Shown: positions 17,387 to 25,292 of the stretch, in pieces
How the letters are laid out: each line of letters begins with the position of its first letter
Position numbering within the stretch: the stretch's first letter is position 1
Source of the DNA: Comamonas sp.
Lineage (GTDB): Bacteria > Pseudomonadota > Gammaproteobacteria > Burkholderiales > Burkholderiaceae_C
Direction of reading: 5' to 3'
DNA: 41,926 nucleotides
NCBI GenBank assembly: GCA_015478895.1
Contig: JADMKK010000007.1
Coordinates: 1 to 41,926, forward strand
Notes under the pieces: generated by a model
Database searches by the model: none
Told to the model about the DNA's origin: nothing
The model's input: only the letters and a program-made list of their open reading frames with translations
Program-made: the position numbers and the translations under genes

Positions 17387-18370
17387 ATGTCTTCCACTAC
17401 TTCTACCCCTGCCAAAGCGCACAGCCCGTGGCGCCAAGAATTGGGCACTTATCTCGGCCTGATCGTGGTGCTGGTCGCCATGGTGGCGCTGTTTAGCTCG
17501 CTGTCCGATTACTTTTTTACGGCAGACACCTTGCTGTCCATTGCCAATGAAATCCCTGCACTGGCCGTGATGGCTGTGGGCATGACCTTCGTCTTGATCA
17601 TTGCGGGCATTGACCTGTCAGTGGGCTCGGTGCTGGCGCTCAGCGCCGCTGCTGCAGCGGCAGCCATGCTGCAGTGGGAGTGGGGTGCCTGGGGGGCGGC
17701 GGTGCTGGGGCTGATGGTGGGCGTGGTGTGTGGCGCAATGACGGGCGGCATCTCGGTGGCCTGGCAACTGCCCAGTTTCATCGTCTCGCTGGGTATGCTG
17801 GAGGCCGTGCGCGGCGGGGCTTATCTGGTGACGGATTCGCGCACCCAGTATGTGGGTGATGCCATGGGCGGCTTGGCGGCACCGTGGGTTGGCGGTCTTT
17901 CGGCCTCGTTTTTTATCGCCATTGTGGTGGTCATCATTGGCCAGCTGATCTTGTCGCGCACCGTGTTCGGTCGCTATGTGGTGGGTATTGGTACCAATGA
18001 AGAAGCCATGCGTCTGGCCGGGGTCGATCCCAAGCCCGTGCGCATCATCGTGTTTGCCGCCATGGGCCTTTGGGCAGCGCTGGCAGGCCTGATGCAGTCG
18101 GCCCGCTTGGAAGCCGCCGACCCGAATGCTGGCTCCGGCATGGAGCTGCAAGTGATTGCTGCCGTGGTGATTGGCGGTACGAGCTTGATGGGCGGTCGCG
18201 GCTCGGTGGTGACCACCTTCTTTGGTGTGTTGATCATTGCGGTACTGGAAGCCGGCTTGGCGCAAATCGGTGCCAGCGAGCCCAGCAAACGCATCATCAC
18301 GGGCGCGGTGATCGTGATTGCTGTGATTGTGGATACCATCCGCCAGCGCCGTAGCCAAAGCAAGCACTAA
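17387..18370 (+). CDS. rbsC: Ribose ABC transporter permease
   Basis: 327-residue inner membrane permease of the BPD_transp_2 family with about ten hydrophobic segments. Diagnostic parts are VMAVGMTFVLIIAGIDLSVG near residue 70, FIVSLGMLEAVRGGAYLVTD, VFGRYVVGIGTNEEAMRLAG (the EAA-like loop contacting the ATPase) and AAVVIGGTSLMGGRGSVVTT near the C-terminus. It forms the channel for the sugar with RbsA and RbsB. It lies 18 bases behind rbsA and 10 bases before rbsK. Confidence 0.94.
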   Translation: MSSTTSTPAKAHSPWRQELGTYLGLIVVLVAMVALFSSLSDYFFTADTLLSIANEIPALAVMAVGMTFVLIIAGIDLSVGSVLALSAAAAAAAMLQWEWGAWGAAVLGLMVGVVCGAMTGGISVAWQLPSFIVSLGMLEAVRGGAYLVTDSRTQYVGDAMGGLAAPWVGGLSASFFIAIVVVIIGQLILSRTVFGRYVVGIGTNEEAMRLAGVDPKPVRIIVFAAMGLWAALAGLMQSARLEAADPNAGSGMELQVIAAVVIGGTSLMGGRGSVVTTFFGVLIIAVLEAGLAQIGASEPSKRIITGAVIVIAVIVDTIRQRRSQSKH

Positions 18371-18380
18371 GAGATTGAGC

Positions 18381-19298
18381 ATGAAAAAGCAGTCTTTCAA
18401 AACCCGCATCATTGTGCTGGGCAGTTTGAATATGGACGTGGTGCTCCGCTTGGACAGCATGCCTGCGCGCGGTGAAACCGCGCACGCCCAAAGTCTGAGC
18501 TATATCCCAGGCGGCAAGGGTGGTAACCAGGCGGTGGCCTGTGCACGCCACGGTGCCCAGGTAGCGCTGGTGGGTTGCGTGGGTCGTGATGCCCATGGCG
18601 ATGTGCTGCGCAATGCATTGGCCGCAGACGGCGTCGATGTGTCGCACGTTGCCGTGCATGACGGTGAGTCGACAGGCTCGGCCGTGGTGATGGTGGAAGC
18701 CGATGGCAGCAACCGCATTGCAGTGATTCCGGGCGCCAATGCGCTGGCTGCTTTGCCTGCCCATTTTGCGCAGATGCTGGCACAGGCCGATTATCTGGTG
18801 GTGCAGTTTGAAACGCCCTTGGACGTGCTGGATAGCGCCATTGCCATGGCACACCAAATCAATTGCAAAGTGGTGCTGAACCCATCGCCGGTCAAAGCGG
18901 TTCCCAGCCAGTGGTGGCCGCTGATAGATACCCTCGTGGTCAATGAGCACGAAGCGGCTGAGCTGTCTGGCATGGCAGTCGTGGATGCTGATACGGCCCA
19001 GCGCGCTGCGCAGCACTTCCTGGGTTTGGGTGTGCAGCAAGTGGTGGTCACCATGGGGAGCCAGGGCGCTTTGGCGTTGAATGCCTCGGGCCACAGCGTG
19101 CACCCGGCACCTGCGGTGAACGTGGTGGACACCACCTCCGCGGGCGACACCTTCCTGGGCACGATGGTTACGCGCTTGGGTGAAGGCTGCACGCTGCCGC
19201 ACGCCGTAGAGTGGGGCATCAAGGCTGCTGCTTTGTGCATTGGCCGCGCCGGTGCGCAGCCTTCTATTCCCCAGCGCAGCGAAGTAGGTGACGCATGA
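18381..19298 (+). CDS. rbsK: Ribokinase
   Basis: 305-residue PfkB-family kinase that phosphorylates ribose to ribose 5-phosphate. Family motifs are IIVLGSLNMDVVLRLDSMP at the N-terminus, GGKGGNQAVACARHGAQV (signature 1, substrate binding), VVLNPSPVK, LVVNEHEAAELSG and the C-terminal VNVVDTTSAGDTFLG. In that last motif the catalytic Asp is kept, but the anion-hole GAGD reads SAGD, a mild deviation. ATG 18381 follows GAGATTGAG; an upstream in-frame start overlapping rbsC is rejected. Its stop overlaps the ATG of rbsD (ATGA), so the two are translationally coupled. Confidence 0.92.
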   Translation: MKKQSFKTRIIVLGSLNMDVVLRLDSMPARGETAHAQSLSYIPGGKGGNQAVACARHGAQVALVGCVGRDAHGDVLRNALAADGVDVSHVAVHDGESTGSAVVMVEADGSNRIAVIPGANALAALPAHFAQMLAQADYLVVQFETPLDVLDSAIAMAHQINCKVVLNPSPVKAVPSQWWPLIDTLVVNEHEAAELSGMAVVDADTAQRAAQHFLGLGVQQVVVTMGSQGALALNASGHSVHPAPAVNVVDTTSAGDTFLGTMVTRLGEGCTLPHAVEWGIKAAALCIGRAGAQPSIPQRSEVGDA

Positions 19299-19693
19299 AA
19301 AAATCTAAACTCTTGAACGCTGCACTGTCTCATCTGGTTGCTCAGCTGGGGCACAACGATGTCGTCGTGGTAGGTGATGCGGGCCTGCCCGTGCCGCCTG
19401 GCGTGCCATGTATTGACTTGGCCATCATGCGTGGTCTTCCAAGCATTGCTCAGGTGCTGGAAGCGCTGGAGAGCGAAATGCAGGTGGAGCGCATGGTGCT
19501 GGCCAAAGAAACCTTCTTTGCCAATCAAGGCGATGCACCGGCCTGGTTGCCCGAAGCTTGGCGAGAGTTGCCCATGGAGCAGATCTCGCATGAAGTCTTC
19601 AAACAGCGCAATGCACAGGCCCGCGCCGTCATTCGCACCGGAGAATGCACGCCTTATGCCAATGTGATGCTGGTGGCAGGCGTTGCCTTTTAA
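19295..19693 (+). CDS. rbsD: D-ribose pyranase
   Basis: 132-residue enzyme that interconverts the beta-pyranose and beta-furanose forms of ribose, supplying ribokinase. The conserved N-terminal block SHLVAQLGHNDVVVVGDAGL–PVP contains the catalytic His of LGH. The C-terminal GECTPYANVMLVAGVAF matches the family's TPYxNxxLxxGV end. ATGA overlap with rbsK and a terminator right after the stop make it the last gene of the ribose operon. In E. coli rbsD is first, so the order B-A-C-K-D differs. No rbsR/LacI gene is present. Confidence 0.92.
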   Translation: MKKSKLLNAALSHLVAQLGHNDVVVVGDAGLPVPPGVPCIDLAIMRGLPSIAQVLEALESEMQVERMVLAKETFFANQGDAPAWLPEAWRELPMEQISHEVFKQRNAQARAVIRTGECTPYANVMLVAGVAF

Positions 19694-19718
19694 AATTATT
19701 CGTTCACCACGAAAGTGC

Positions 19719-19746
19719 AAACGCAGCTCTCCCGGCTGCGTTTTTG
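19719..19746 (+). terminator. Terminator of the rbs operon
   Basis: AAACGCAGC pairs with GCTGCGTTT around a 7-base loop, followed by TTTTTGC. It lies 25 bases behind the rbsD stop. Confidence 0.85.
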
Positions 19747-19813
19747 CTTTCAGCCAGAGTCAACCAACAGCCGTACAAGGGCAGGGTGACTCGCGTATGC
19801 TTGGCTCCCTGTT

Positions 19814-21097
19814 ATGAATCAACTGCATCTGTTTTTGCCCTGCGCCGCCGGCGTTGAGGGTTTTTTGGCCGACGAAGTCCGAGCCATCACTGGCGTGGGC
19901 AACGGCGACGTGCTCACTGGGCGCGGTGGCGTCAGCGTGCGCGGCATGTGGCGCGACGCCATGCTGCTCAACCTGCACAGCCGCCTGGCCCAGCGTGTAC
20001 TGGTCGAGTTGTCGTACACCGAGTACCGCAACGAGAACGACCTGTACCGCGCCGCCAGCGAGGTGGCGTGGGAAATCTGGTTCTCGCCCAAAGAGACTTT
20101 CAAGATTGAAACCACGGCCCAGCACAGCCCGCTGACCAGCTTGAACTTTGCCGCACTGCGCGTGAAAGACGCGATTGCCGACCGCTTCCGCGCCAAACGC
20201 AACGGCATTCGCCCCAGCGTGGAAACCAATCACCCCGACGTGCGCGTGCACATGCACCTGACGACCGACAGCTGCACGTTGTACATCGACACCACGGGTG
20301 AGGCGCTGTTCAAGCGCGGCTGGCGTGAAGACAAGGGCGATGCGCCTTTGAAGGAAACGCTTGCGGCCGCCATGATTGCCGCCACCGGCTGGAACCCCCA
20401 CGGCCCCAACCCCCAGCCGCTGTACGACCCCTGCTGCGGCTCGGGCACGGTGCTGATTGAGGCGGCCCAGATTGCACGCAAGATTCCTGCGGGCATCTTG
20501 CGCAAGTTCGCGTTTGAAAAGCTGGTGCCTTTCCAGCGCCACGTCTGGGAGCAAATCCTGGATGAGGCCGAAGCGAAGATTCTGGATGAAAGCCCGGTGC
20601 CAATTTTTGGCTCCGATGTTTCGCACCGCATGGTCGACTTTGCCCAGCGCAATGCCGAGCGGGCCGGTGTGTCCGAAACCGTGCAGCTGCGCGGCGGCGA
20701 TGCGCTGCAGCGCATGCCCCCGTGCGAGCAGCCCGGCATGATGCTGCTCAACCCCCCGTATGGCGAGCGTATTGCTGCAGCCGGTACCTACGGGCGCAAT
20801 GCGGCGGACCGCATGGACCAGGTAGACCGCGCAGGCCGTGAAACCGCGCAGACCGAAGACGGCGGCGAGTTCTTCAGCCAGCTGGCCAGCCACTGGAAGA
20901 AAAACTACAGCGGCTGGAGCGGCTGGATGCTCACGCCCGATCTGAAGCTGCCCGGCCAGATGCGCCTCAAAGAATCGCGCCGCACGCCCATGTGGAACGG
21001 CCCGATTGAGTGCCGCCTGTTCTGCTTTGACATGATCAAGGGCGCCGTCAAACCGCGCAAAGAAGATAGCGCGCAGCGCCCGTCTACAGAGGCCTGA
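19814..21097 (+). CDS. rlmL: THUMP-domain 23S rRNA guanine-N2 methyltransferase (RlmL-type)
   Basis: 427-residue SAM-dependent RNA methyltransferase. The N-terminal ferredoxin-like plus THUMP region (residues 1–160, with LHSRLAQRVLVELSYTEYRN and VRVHMHLTTDSCTLYIDTTG) binds RNA. The Rossmann methyltransferase domain has LYDPCCGSGTVLIEAAQIAR (SAM motif), IFGSDVSHRMVDFAQRNAER and the catalytic MLLNPPYGER. It corresponds to the RlmL half of E. coli RlmKL, which makes m2G2445 in 23S rRNA; the RlmK half is absent, as in many proteobacteria. The C-terminal stretch after NPPYGER has a charged insertion (NAADRMDQVDRAGRETAQTE). The next gene starts 3 bases after its stop. Confidence 0.9.
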   Translation: MNQLHLFLPCAAGVEGFLADEVRAITGVGNGDVLTGRGGVSVRGMWRDAMLLNLHSRLAQRVLVELSYTEYRNENDLYRAASEVAWEIWFSPKETFKIETTAQHSPLTSLNFAALRVKDAIADRFRAKRNGIRPSVETNHPDVRVHMHLTTDSCTLYIDTTGEALFKRGWREDKGDAPLKETLAAAMIAATGWNPHGPNPQPLYDPCCGSGTVLIEAAQIARKIPAGILRKFAFEKLVPFQRHVWEQILDEAEAKILDESPVPIFGSDVSHRMVDFAQRNAERAGVSETVQLRGGDALQRMPPCEQPGMMLLNPPYGERIAAAGTYGRNAADRMDQVDRAGRETAQTEDGGEFFSQLASHWKKNYSGWSGWMLTPDLKLPGQMRLKESRRTPMWNGPIECRLFCFDMIKGAVKPRKEDSAQRPSTEA

Positions 21098-21099
21098 GC

Positions 21100-21603
21100 G
21101 TGAAAATCGTGCTGAAATGGCCCGCATGCAATGCGGGCTACACCGGCCCTTTGCCGCGCCCCATGATTTTGGATACCAACGTGGTGCTGGACATGCTGAT
21201 TTTTGACGATCCGCACATTCCGCCCATTCGTGAACTGCTCGCTCAAGGCGCAGTGCGCTGGATTGCTGACGAAGCCCAGCGCATTGAGCTGGGCCGTGTG
21301 CTGCACTACAGCCAGATTGCTCCGCGTGTGTCGTTCTACGGCAAGACGCCGGACGGCGTGATGGCCGCGTTTGATGCGGCGGTGGAGTATGTGGCGGAAG
21401 CGCCCAAGATCCGCTTCACCTGCACCGATCCGGACGACCAGCACTTTCTGGACTTGGCCAGCCAGCACCAAGCGCTGTTGGTCAGCAAAGACAAAGCCGT
21501 GCTCAAACAGCGCAAGCGCGTGGCGCAAAACTACGGTGCCACGATTGGCAATCTCTTGGTCATGGAGACTGCGCAAACGATGGATATGGCGGTTGCTGCG
21601 TAG
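21100..21603 (+). CDS. PIN-domain protein (putative RNase, COG1569-like)
   Basis: 167-residue protein with a PIN-type metal-dependent nuclease fold. The acidic positions are in MILDTNVVLDML (first Asp), DEAQRIELGRVL, CTDPDDQHFLDLA and LVSKDKAVLKQ. The family is annotated as the toxin component of toxin–antitoxin systems, but no antitoxin-like gene lies upstream or downstream. The GTG start at 21100 is preceded by AGAGG with 7 bases spacing. ATG 21163 would give MILDTNVV directly at the N-terminus and remains possible. It begins 3 bases after rlmL and ends 20 bases before the Gre-like gene, so it is probably co-transcribed with RNA-related genes. A housekeeping RNase role is as likely as a toxin role. 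Confidence 0.82.
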   Translation: MKIVLKWPACNAGYTGPLPRPMILDTNVVLDMLIFDDPHIPPIRELLAQGAVRWIADEAQRIELGRVLHYSQIAPRVSFYGKTPDGVMAAFDAAVEYVAEAPKIRFTCTDPDDQHFLDLASQHQALLVSKDKAVLKQRKRVAQNYGATIGNLLVMETAQTMDMAVAA

Positions 21604-21623
21604 CTGGGCGATGCGCGTTCATC

Positions 21624-22106
21624 ATGGATAAATTGTTATTGCGGCAGCGGGTACTGGAGCGGTTGGCTGCAGACCTGCTGCGAGCCGAACAGGCTGCGCG
21701 CGAGGCCCATGCTTCGGCTACGCACGAGGAAAATATCGCTGAGAACAAGTACGACACTTTGGGGCTGGAAGCCGCCTATCTAGCCACCGGCCAAGCACGT
21801 CGTGCGCAAGCGATTCGGCAGGCCATTGCCAATTGGCGCAACTTCCACCCCCGTTCCTACCACTCCAGCGAAGGTATCGGGCTGGGTGCATTGGTACGGC
21901 TCGAGGGGCATGACGGCAAGCAGCAACTGTTGTTGCTCGGCCCTGATGGCGGCAGCATGAAGCTGCCCTGCGGTGCAGAGTTCGTGCAGGTGATTAGCTG
22001 CGAAACGCCATGGGGCAAGGCTTTGCAGGGCAAGTGTGAGGGCGATGAAGTGTCTATTCAGATCGCCCAGCACCGACAGTCATTAGAGGTGCTGGCGGTG
22101 AACTAG
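21624..22106 (+). CDS. GreA/GreB-like transcription elongation factor
   Basis: 160-residue protein with the two-part plan of Gre factors. The N-terminus is a helical coiled coil (MDKLLLRQRVLERLAADLLR to AQAIRQAIANW) with acidic residues around THEENIAENKYDT at the probable hairpin tip. The C-terminus is an FKBP-like domain (GALVRLEGHDGKQQLLLLGP, ISCETPWGKALQGKCEGDEV). In GreA the acidic tip enters the RNA polymerase secondary channel. Here AENKYDTLGLEAAYLATGQA recalls GreA sequence but overall similarity is low, so it is a paralogue and not GreA itself. It follows the PIN gene by 20 bases. Confidence 0.8.
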   Translation: MDKLLLRQRVLERLAADLLRAEQAAREAHASATHEENIAENKYDTLGLEAAYLATGQARRAQAIRQAIANWRNFHPRSYHSSEGIGLGALVRLEGHDGKQQLLLLGPDGGSMKLPCGAEFVQVISCETPWGKALQGKCEGDEVSIQIAQHRQSLEVLAVN

Positions 22107-22258
22107 GCGCGGCAAATCACGCTGTGAGATGCCTGCGCGGTCGCGATGCCAACGGCATCGACAAACCATCGGCTGTGCTTGGCAGGAACGTGAATATGTC
22201 CAGGCCTTCCTGGCAGAAGGACTTCATTGCGGTCATTGCTGGAGATGCGTCGCCAGGA

Positions 22259-23125
22259 TCACTTGTACTTATGCTCTAGGGAATCCCACAGTTCCTTCTG
22301 GACTAAACGCTGACGTTCGCTGAAAGGTGCGACCAGTAGAGGGTCTTCCTGCAGGTTACGGTCCTTTTGCAGCACGCCCAGCGCGCGCTGCATGCCGGCC
22401 ACTGCGCCTTGCAGGGCCGCGTTGGCATACAGCACGATGCTGAAGCCCATGTTGGCCAGCTCATCGGTGTCGGTGATGGGCGTCTTGCCTCCAATTACCA
22501 TGTTCATCAACTGGGGCTGCTTCAGGCGCTGGGGCAGCGCACGGATGTGCTCGACGCTGGTCACCGCTTCAACAAACAGGATGTCTGCACCGGCCTCAGC
22601 ATAAGCCTGTGCACGCTCAACGGCAGCGTCGAAACCGTGCACGGCAGCGGCATCGGTACGGGCCATGATGAGCGTGCCTTCGCTGCGGCGGCCATCCACG
22701 GCGGCCTTGATCTTGCCGATCATCTCGCTGGCTTCAATGACGTCCTTGCCGTTGAAGTGACCACAGCGTTTGGGGCTGATCTGGTCTTCCAGTTGGATAC
22801 AGTCTGCGCCTGCGCGCTCCAATGTGCGTACGGTGTGGTAAGTGTTGACCGCGTTGCCGAAGCCCGTGTCGGCATCGACGATCAGCGGCACATCCACGGC
22901 ATCCCGGATGCGGGCCGTGTGGTCCGCAATATCGGTCAAACCCATGAAGCCCTGATCCGGCATGCCGAACCACATATTAGTGACGCCTGCGCCGGTCACA
23001 TAGATGGCTTCAAACCCCATGTCGGCCACCACGCGCGCCGAGAGTGCATTGAAGGCGCCGGGTACGATCAGGCCCCGGCGTGCATCGACCAGTGCCCGGA
23101 GTTTTTGTTGTGTAGTCATGTTCAT
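22259..23125 (-). CDS. Isocitrate lyase/PEP mutase family lyase (2-methylisocitrate- or 2,3-dimethylmalate-lyase-like)
   Basis: 288-residue TIM-barrel enzyme of the isocitrate lyase/PEP mutase superfamily. Key segments are IYVTGAGVTNMWFG, the metal site VDADTGFGNAVNT, QLEDQISPKRCGHFNGKDV and MARTDA. The K-R-C-G-H loop with its cysteine is the mark of C–C bond lyases (isocitrate, methylisocitrate, dimethylmalate lyase) and not of PEP mutase. The likely reaction is retro-aldol cleavage of a hydroxy-carboxylate to pyruvate, glyoxylate or a similar product plus a second acid. Its start ATG overlaps the stop of the TctC gene upstream (GAATGA); a second ATG lies two codons later at 23119. It is the last gene of the minus-strand flavoprotein–ETF–TctC unit. 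Confidence 0.88.
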   Translation of the reverse strand: MNMTTQQKLRALVDARRGLIVPGAFNALSARVVADMGFEAIYVTGAGVTNMWFGMPDQGFMGLTDIADHTARIRDAVDVPLIVDADTGFGNAVNTYHTVRTLERAGADCIQLEDQISPKRCGHFNGKDVIEASEMIGKIKAAVDGRRSEGTLIMARTDAAAVHGFDAAVERAQAYAEAGADILFVEAVTSVEHIRALPQRLKQPQLMNMVIGGKTPITDTDELANMGFSIVLYANAALQGAVAGMQRALGVLQKDRNLQEDPLLVAPFSERQRLVQKELWDSLEHKYK

Positions 23126-24111
23126 TCAACTTTGATATTGGCGGAGTCGATCACTTCTTTCCATTTGCGCGCTTCGTCCTTGAAGAACTTGTCGAAATCT
23201 TCGGAAGAGGTGGCCACAGGCTCGGCGCCCATCTGCAGCAGCTTCTCGTTGACCTGAGGGTCGCGTACTGCTGCATTCAGGCTCTGGTTGAGTTTGGTCA
23301 CCACACTGGCAGGTACACCGGCTGGCGCAAAAATCCCGAACCAGGCCGAAGCATCAAATCCCTTGATGCCGCTTTCGCTCAGCGTCGGAATATCTGGGGC
23401 CGCTTTGGAGCGGGTCGCTGTGCTCACGGCCAGCGGTTTGAGCTTGCCTGCCTGCACCATGGGCAGCGTGGTCATGATGTTGTCGAACGTCACGGGGACT
23501 TGGTTGCCCAGCACATCGTTCATGGCGGGTGCCGCACCCCTGTAGGGCACATGGGTCATCGACACGCCAGACATCTTTAAGAACATCTCCATGAACAGGT
23601 GCGAACCCGAACCGTTGCCAGCCGTGGCGTAATTGATCTCTCGCGGGCTCTGGCGAGCCTTGCTCATGAGCTCCTTAAGGTCTTTGTAAGGCGTAGCAGG
23701 GTTGGTGACCAGTATGAAGGGCGTCGAGGACACCATCGCCACGGGCTGGAGGTCGTGGATCGCGCTGTAACTCAGCTTCGGGTACAAACTGCCGTTGACC
23801 GCCAGCGCAATGGTGCCGAACAGCAGCGTATATCCATCAGCAGGAGCCTTGGCCACGGCATCTGCACCGATGTTGCTGGCACTGCCGGGCTTGTTGTCGA
23901 TGATCACGGGCTGGCCAATGACCTCCGAAAGTTTGTTGCCCACCAGACGGGCCGCCACATCGGTAGCGCCACCGGCAGGAAAGCCGACGACGAGCCGGAT
24001 GGGCTTTTGGGGATAGGGCGCACTTTGTGCATGCGCACCCATGACGCACAGCGCAGGCAGGCCCAGCACCAGCAGCTTCAGGGTCTGCCTAAAAGTTGGA
24101 TGAAATTTCAA
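23122..24111 (-). CDS. TctC/Bug-family periplasmic solute-binding protein (1 of 4)
   Basis: 329-residue extracytoplasmic receptor of the tripartite tricarboxylate transporter (TTT) family. A signal peptide to about residue 30 (…LLVLGLPALCVMGAHAQ) is followed by the family start YPQKPIRLVVGFPAGGATDV, then NKPGSASNIGADAVAKAPADG and the ligand-loop region SGVSMTHVPYRGAAPAMNDV. These receptors bind carboxylates or related small molecules. The start is TTG at 24111 behind AGGAGA (5 bases spacing); no suitable ATG gives the signal peptide. Its stop overlaps the start of the lyase gene. No TctA or TctB membrane subunit is in the window. Confidence 0.9.
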   Translation of the reverse strand: MKFHPTFRQTLKLLVLGLPALCVMGAHAQSAPYPQKPIRLVVGFPAGGATDVAARLVGNKLSEVIGQPVIIDNKPGSASNIGADAVAKAPADGYTLLFGTIALAVNGSLYPKLSYSAIHDLQPVAMVSSTPFILVTNPATPYKDLKELMSKARQSPREINYATAGNGSGSHLFMEMFLKMSGVSMTHVPYRGAAPAMNDVLGNQVPVTFDNIMTTLPMVQAGKLKPLAVSTATRSKAAPDIPTLSESGIKGFDASAWFGIFAPAGVPASVVTKLNQSLNAAVRDPQVNEKLLQMGAEPVATSSEDFDKFFKDEARKWKEVIDSANIKVE

Positions 24112-24179
24112 TTTTGTCTCCTGTCAGTCAGTGATTGGTCTAATTTTTTCGTTTCACCGACAGAGCTCCATTCTGTGCA

Positions 24180-24198
24180 AAAGCACTATCGTGCTCCT
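24180..24198 (-). terminator. Weak hairpin behind etfA
   Basis: On the minus strand AGCAC-GAT-AGTGCTTTT forms a short stem with a few U residues, 30–45 bases behind the etfA stop. It may reduce read-through into the TctC and lyase genes. Weak evidence. Confidence 0.25.
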
Positions 24199-24225
24199 GC
24201 CCCCGCAGGCTCTGCCACCATGTCT

Positions 24226-25158
24226 TTACAGCACCCCTGCCATCTCCGGAACGGCGCTAAAAAGATCCGCTTCCAGACCGTAGTCAGCCACCGAGAAGAT
24301 CGGCGCTTCTGCGTCCTTGTTGATCGCCACGATCACCTTGGAGTCCTTCATACCGGCCAAGTGCTGGATCGCACCGGAGATGCCCGCAGCGATGTACAGC
24401 TGAGGCGCCACGATCTTGCCGGTCTGGCCCACTTGCAGATCGTTGGGGGCATAGCCCGCATCGACCGCAGCGCGGGACGCGCCAATGGCTGCGCCCAGCT
24501 TGTCGGCCAAAGGCGTGATGACTTCGTTGAACTTCTCGGCAGAGCCCAAAGCGCGGCCACCGGAGACGATGATCTTGGCAGCAGTCAGTTCAGGGCGGTC
24601 GTTCTTGGTCACTTCTCGGCCCACAAAGGCGCTCTTGCCCGAGTCGGCCACAGCAGCCACAGTTTCCACAGCAGCGGAGCCGCCAGTCGCAGCCGCTGCA
24701 TCAAAGCCCGTACCGCGCACGGTGATGACCTTGGTTGCATCGGCAGACTGCACGGTGGCTACGGCGTTGCCGGCATAGATGGGGCGCTCAAAGGTATCGG
24801 CAGACACCACAGCAGTAATGTCGCTGATCTGGCCTACGTCGAGCTTGGCTGCCACGCGAGGGGCCGCGTTCTTGCCCGAAGCGGTGGCAGGGAACAGGAT
24901 GTGGCTGTAGTTGCCAGCACTGGACAGCACTTGGGCGGCCAAGTTTTCAGCCAAGCCGTCTTTCAAAGATGCGCCATCGGCGTGGATCACTTTGGAAACA
25001 CCTGCGATTTGCGCAGCGGCGGCGGCGGCAGCGGCGGCGTTTTCACCAGCGACCAGCACGTGCACATCACCACCAATGGCAGCAGCGGCAGTGACGGTAT
25101 TCAGGGTTGCGCCCTTGATGGAGGCGTTGTCGTGTTCAGCGATGACGAGAGAAGTCAT
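24226..25158 (-). CDS. etfA: Electron transfer flavoprotein alpha subunit (pair 1)
   Basis: 310-residue FAD-binding subunit that accepts electrons from flavoprotein dehydrogenases and passes them to ETF:ubiquinone oxidoreductase. The C-terminal FAD domain is intact: [40 protein letters not shown], and the family signature [20 protein letters not shown] with [17 protein letters not shown] 25158 ([11 protein letters not shown]) behind GGAG is the normal start of betaproteobacterial EtfA. The sequence is of the housekeeping type. It is downstream of etfB; a hairpin repeat sits between them. Co-transcription with the TcuA-like gene upstream is likely. Confidence 0.95.
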   Translation of the reverse strand: MTSLVIAEHDNASIKGATLNTVTAAAAIGGDVHVLVAGENAAAAAAAAAQIAGVSKVIHADGASLKDGLAENLAAQVLSSAGNYSHILFPATASGKNAAPRVAAKLDVGQISDITAVVSADTFERPIYAGNAVATVQSADATKVITVRGTGFDAAAATGGSAAVETVAAVADSGKSAFVGREVTKNDRPELTAAKIIVSGGRALGSAEKFNEVITPLADKLGAAIGASRAAVDAGYAPNDLQVGQTGKIVAPQLYIAAGISGAIQHLAGMKDSKVIVAINKDAEAPIFSVADYGLEADLFSAVPEMAGVL

Positions 25159-25222
25159 TTCAACTCCAAAAATTCTTTGAGGTGGCCTGTTTGCACCATG
25201 CACAACGGCATCCTGCAATCAC

Positions 25223-25272
25223 AAAATAGATAGCTACCTGCCCTTGATAGATAAGGGCTACAGGCCAATTTC
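25223..25272 (+). repeat. Complete copy of the interspersed hairpin repeat
   Basis: AAAATAGATAGCTACCTGCC, then CTTGATAGATAAGGGCTACA and GGCCAATTTC. TGCCCTT and AAGGGC(T)A form the stem. It lies in the 134-bp gap between etfB and etfA, inside a transcription unit. The best-preserved copy in the window. Confidence 0.75.
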
Positions 25273-25292
25273 ACTTAAAACTTGGGAAAAGC

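Noticed and set aside
21100-21603. Toxin–antitoxin module
   Set aside because: Only the PIN protein is present; neighbours are an rRNA methyltransferase and a Gre-like factor, neither resembling an antitoxin.
22107-22258. Small gene in the gap behind the Gre-like factor
   Set aside because: A short frame runs into the convergent lyase gene, lacks a ribosome binding site and has no recognisable sequence.
23599-25233. Long open frame on the plus strand opposite TctC 1 and etfA
   Set aside because: Both opposite genes are well supported by family motifs; the frame is low-complexity shadow sequence.
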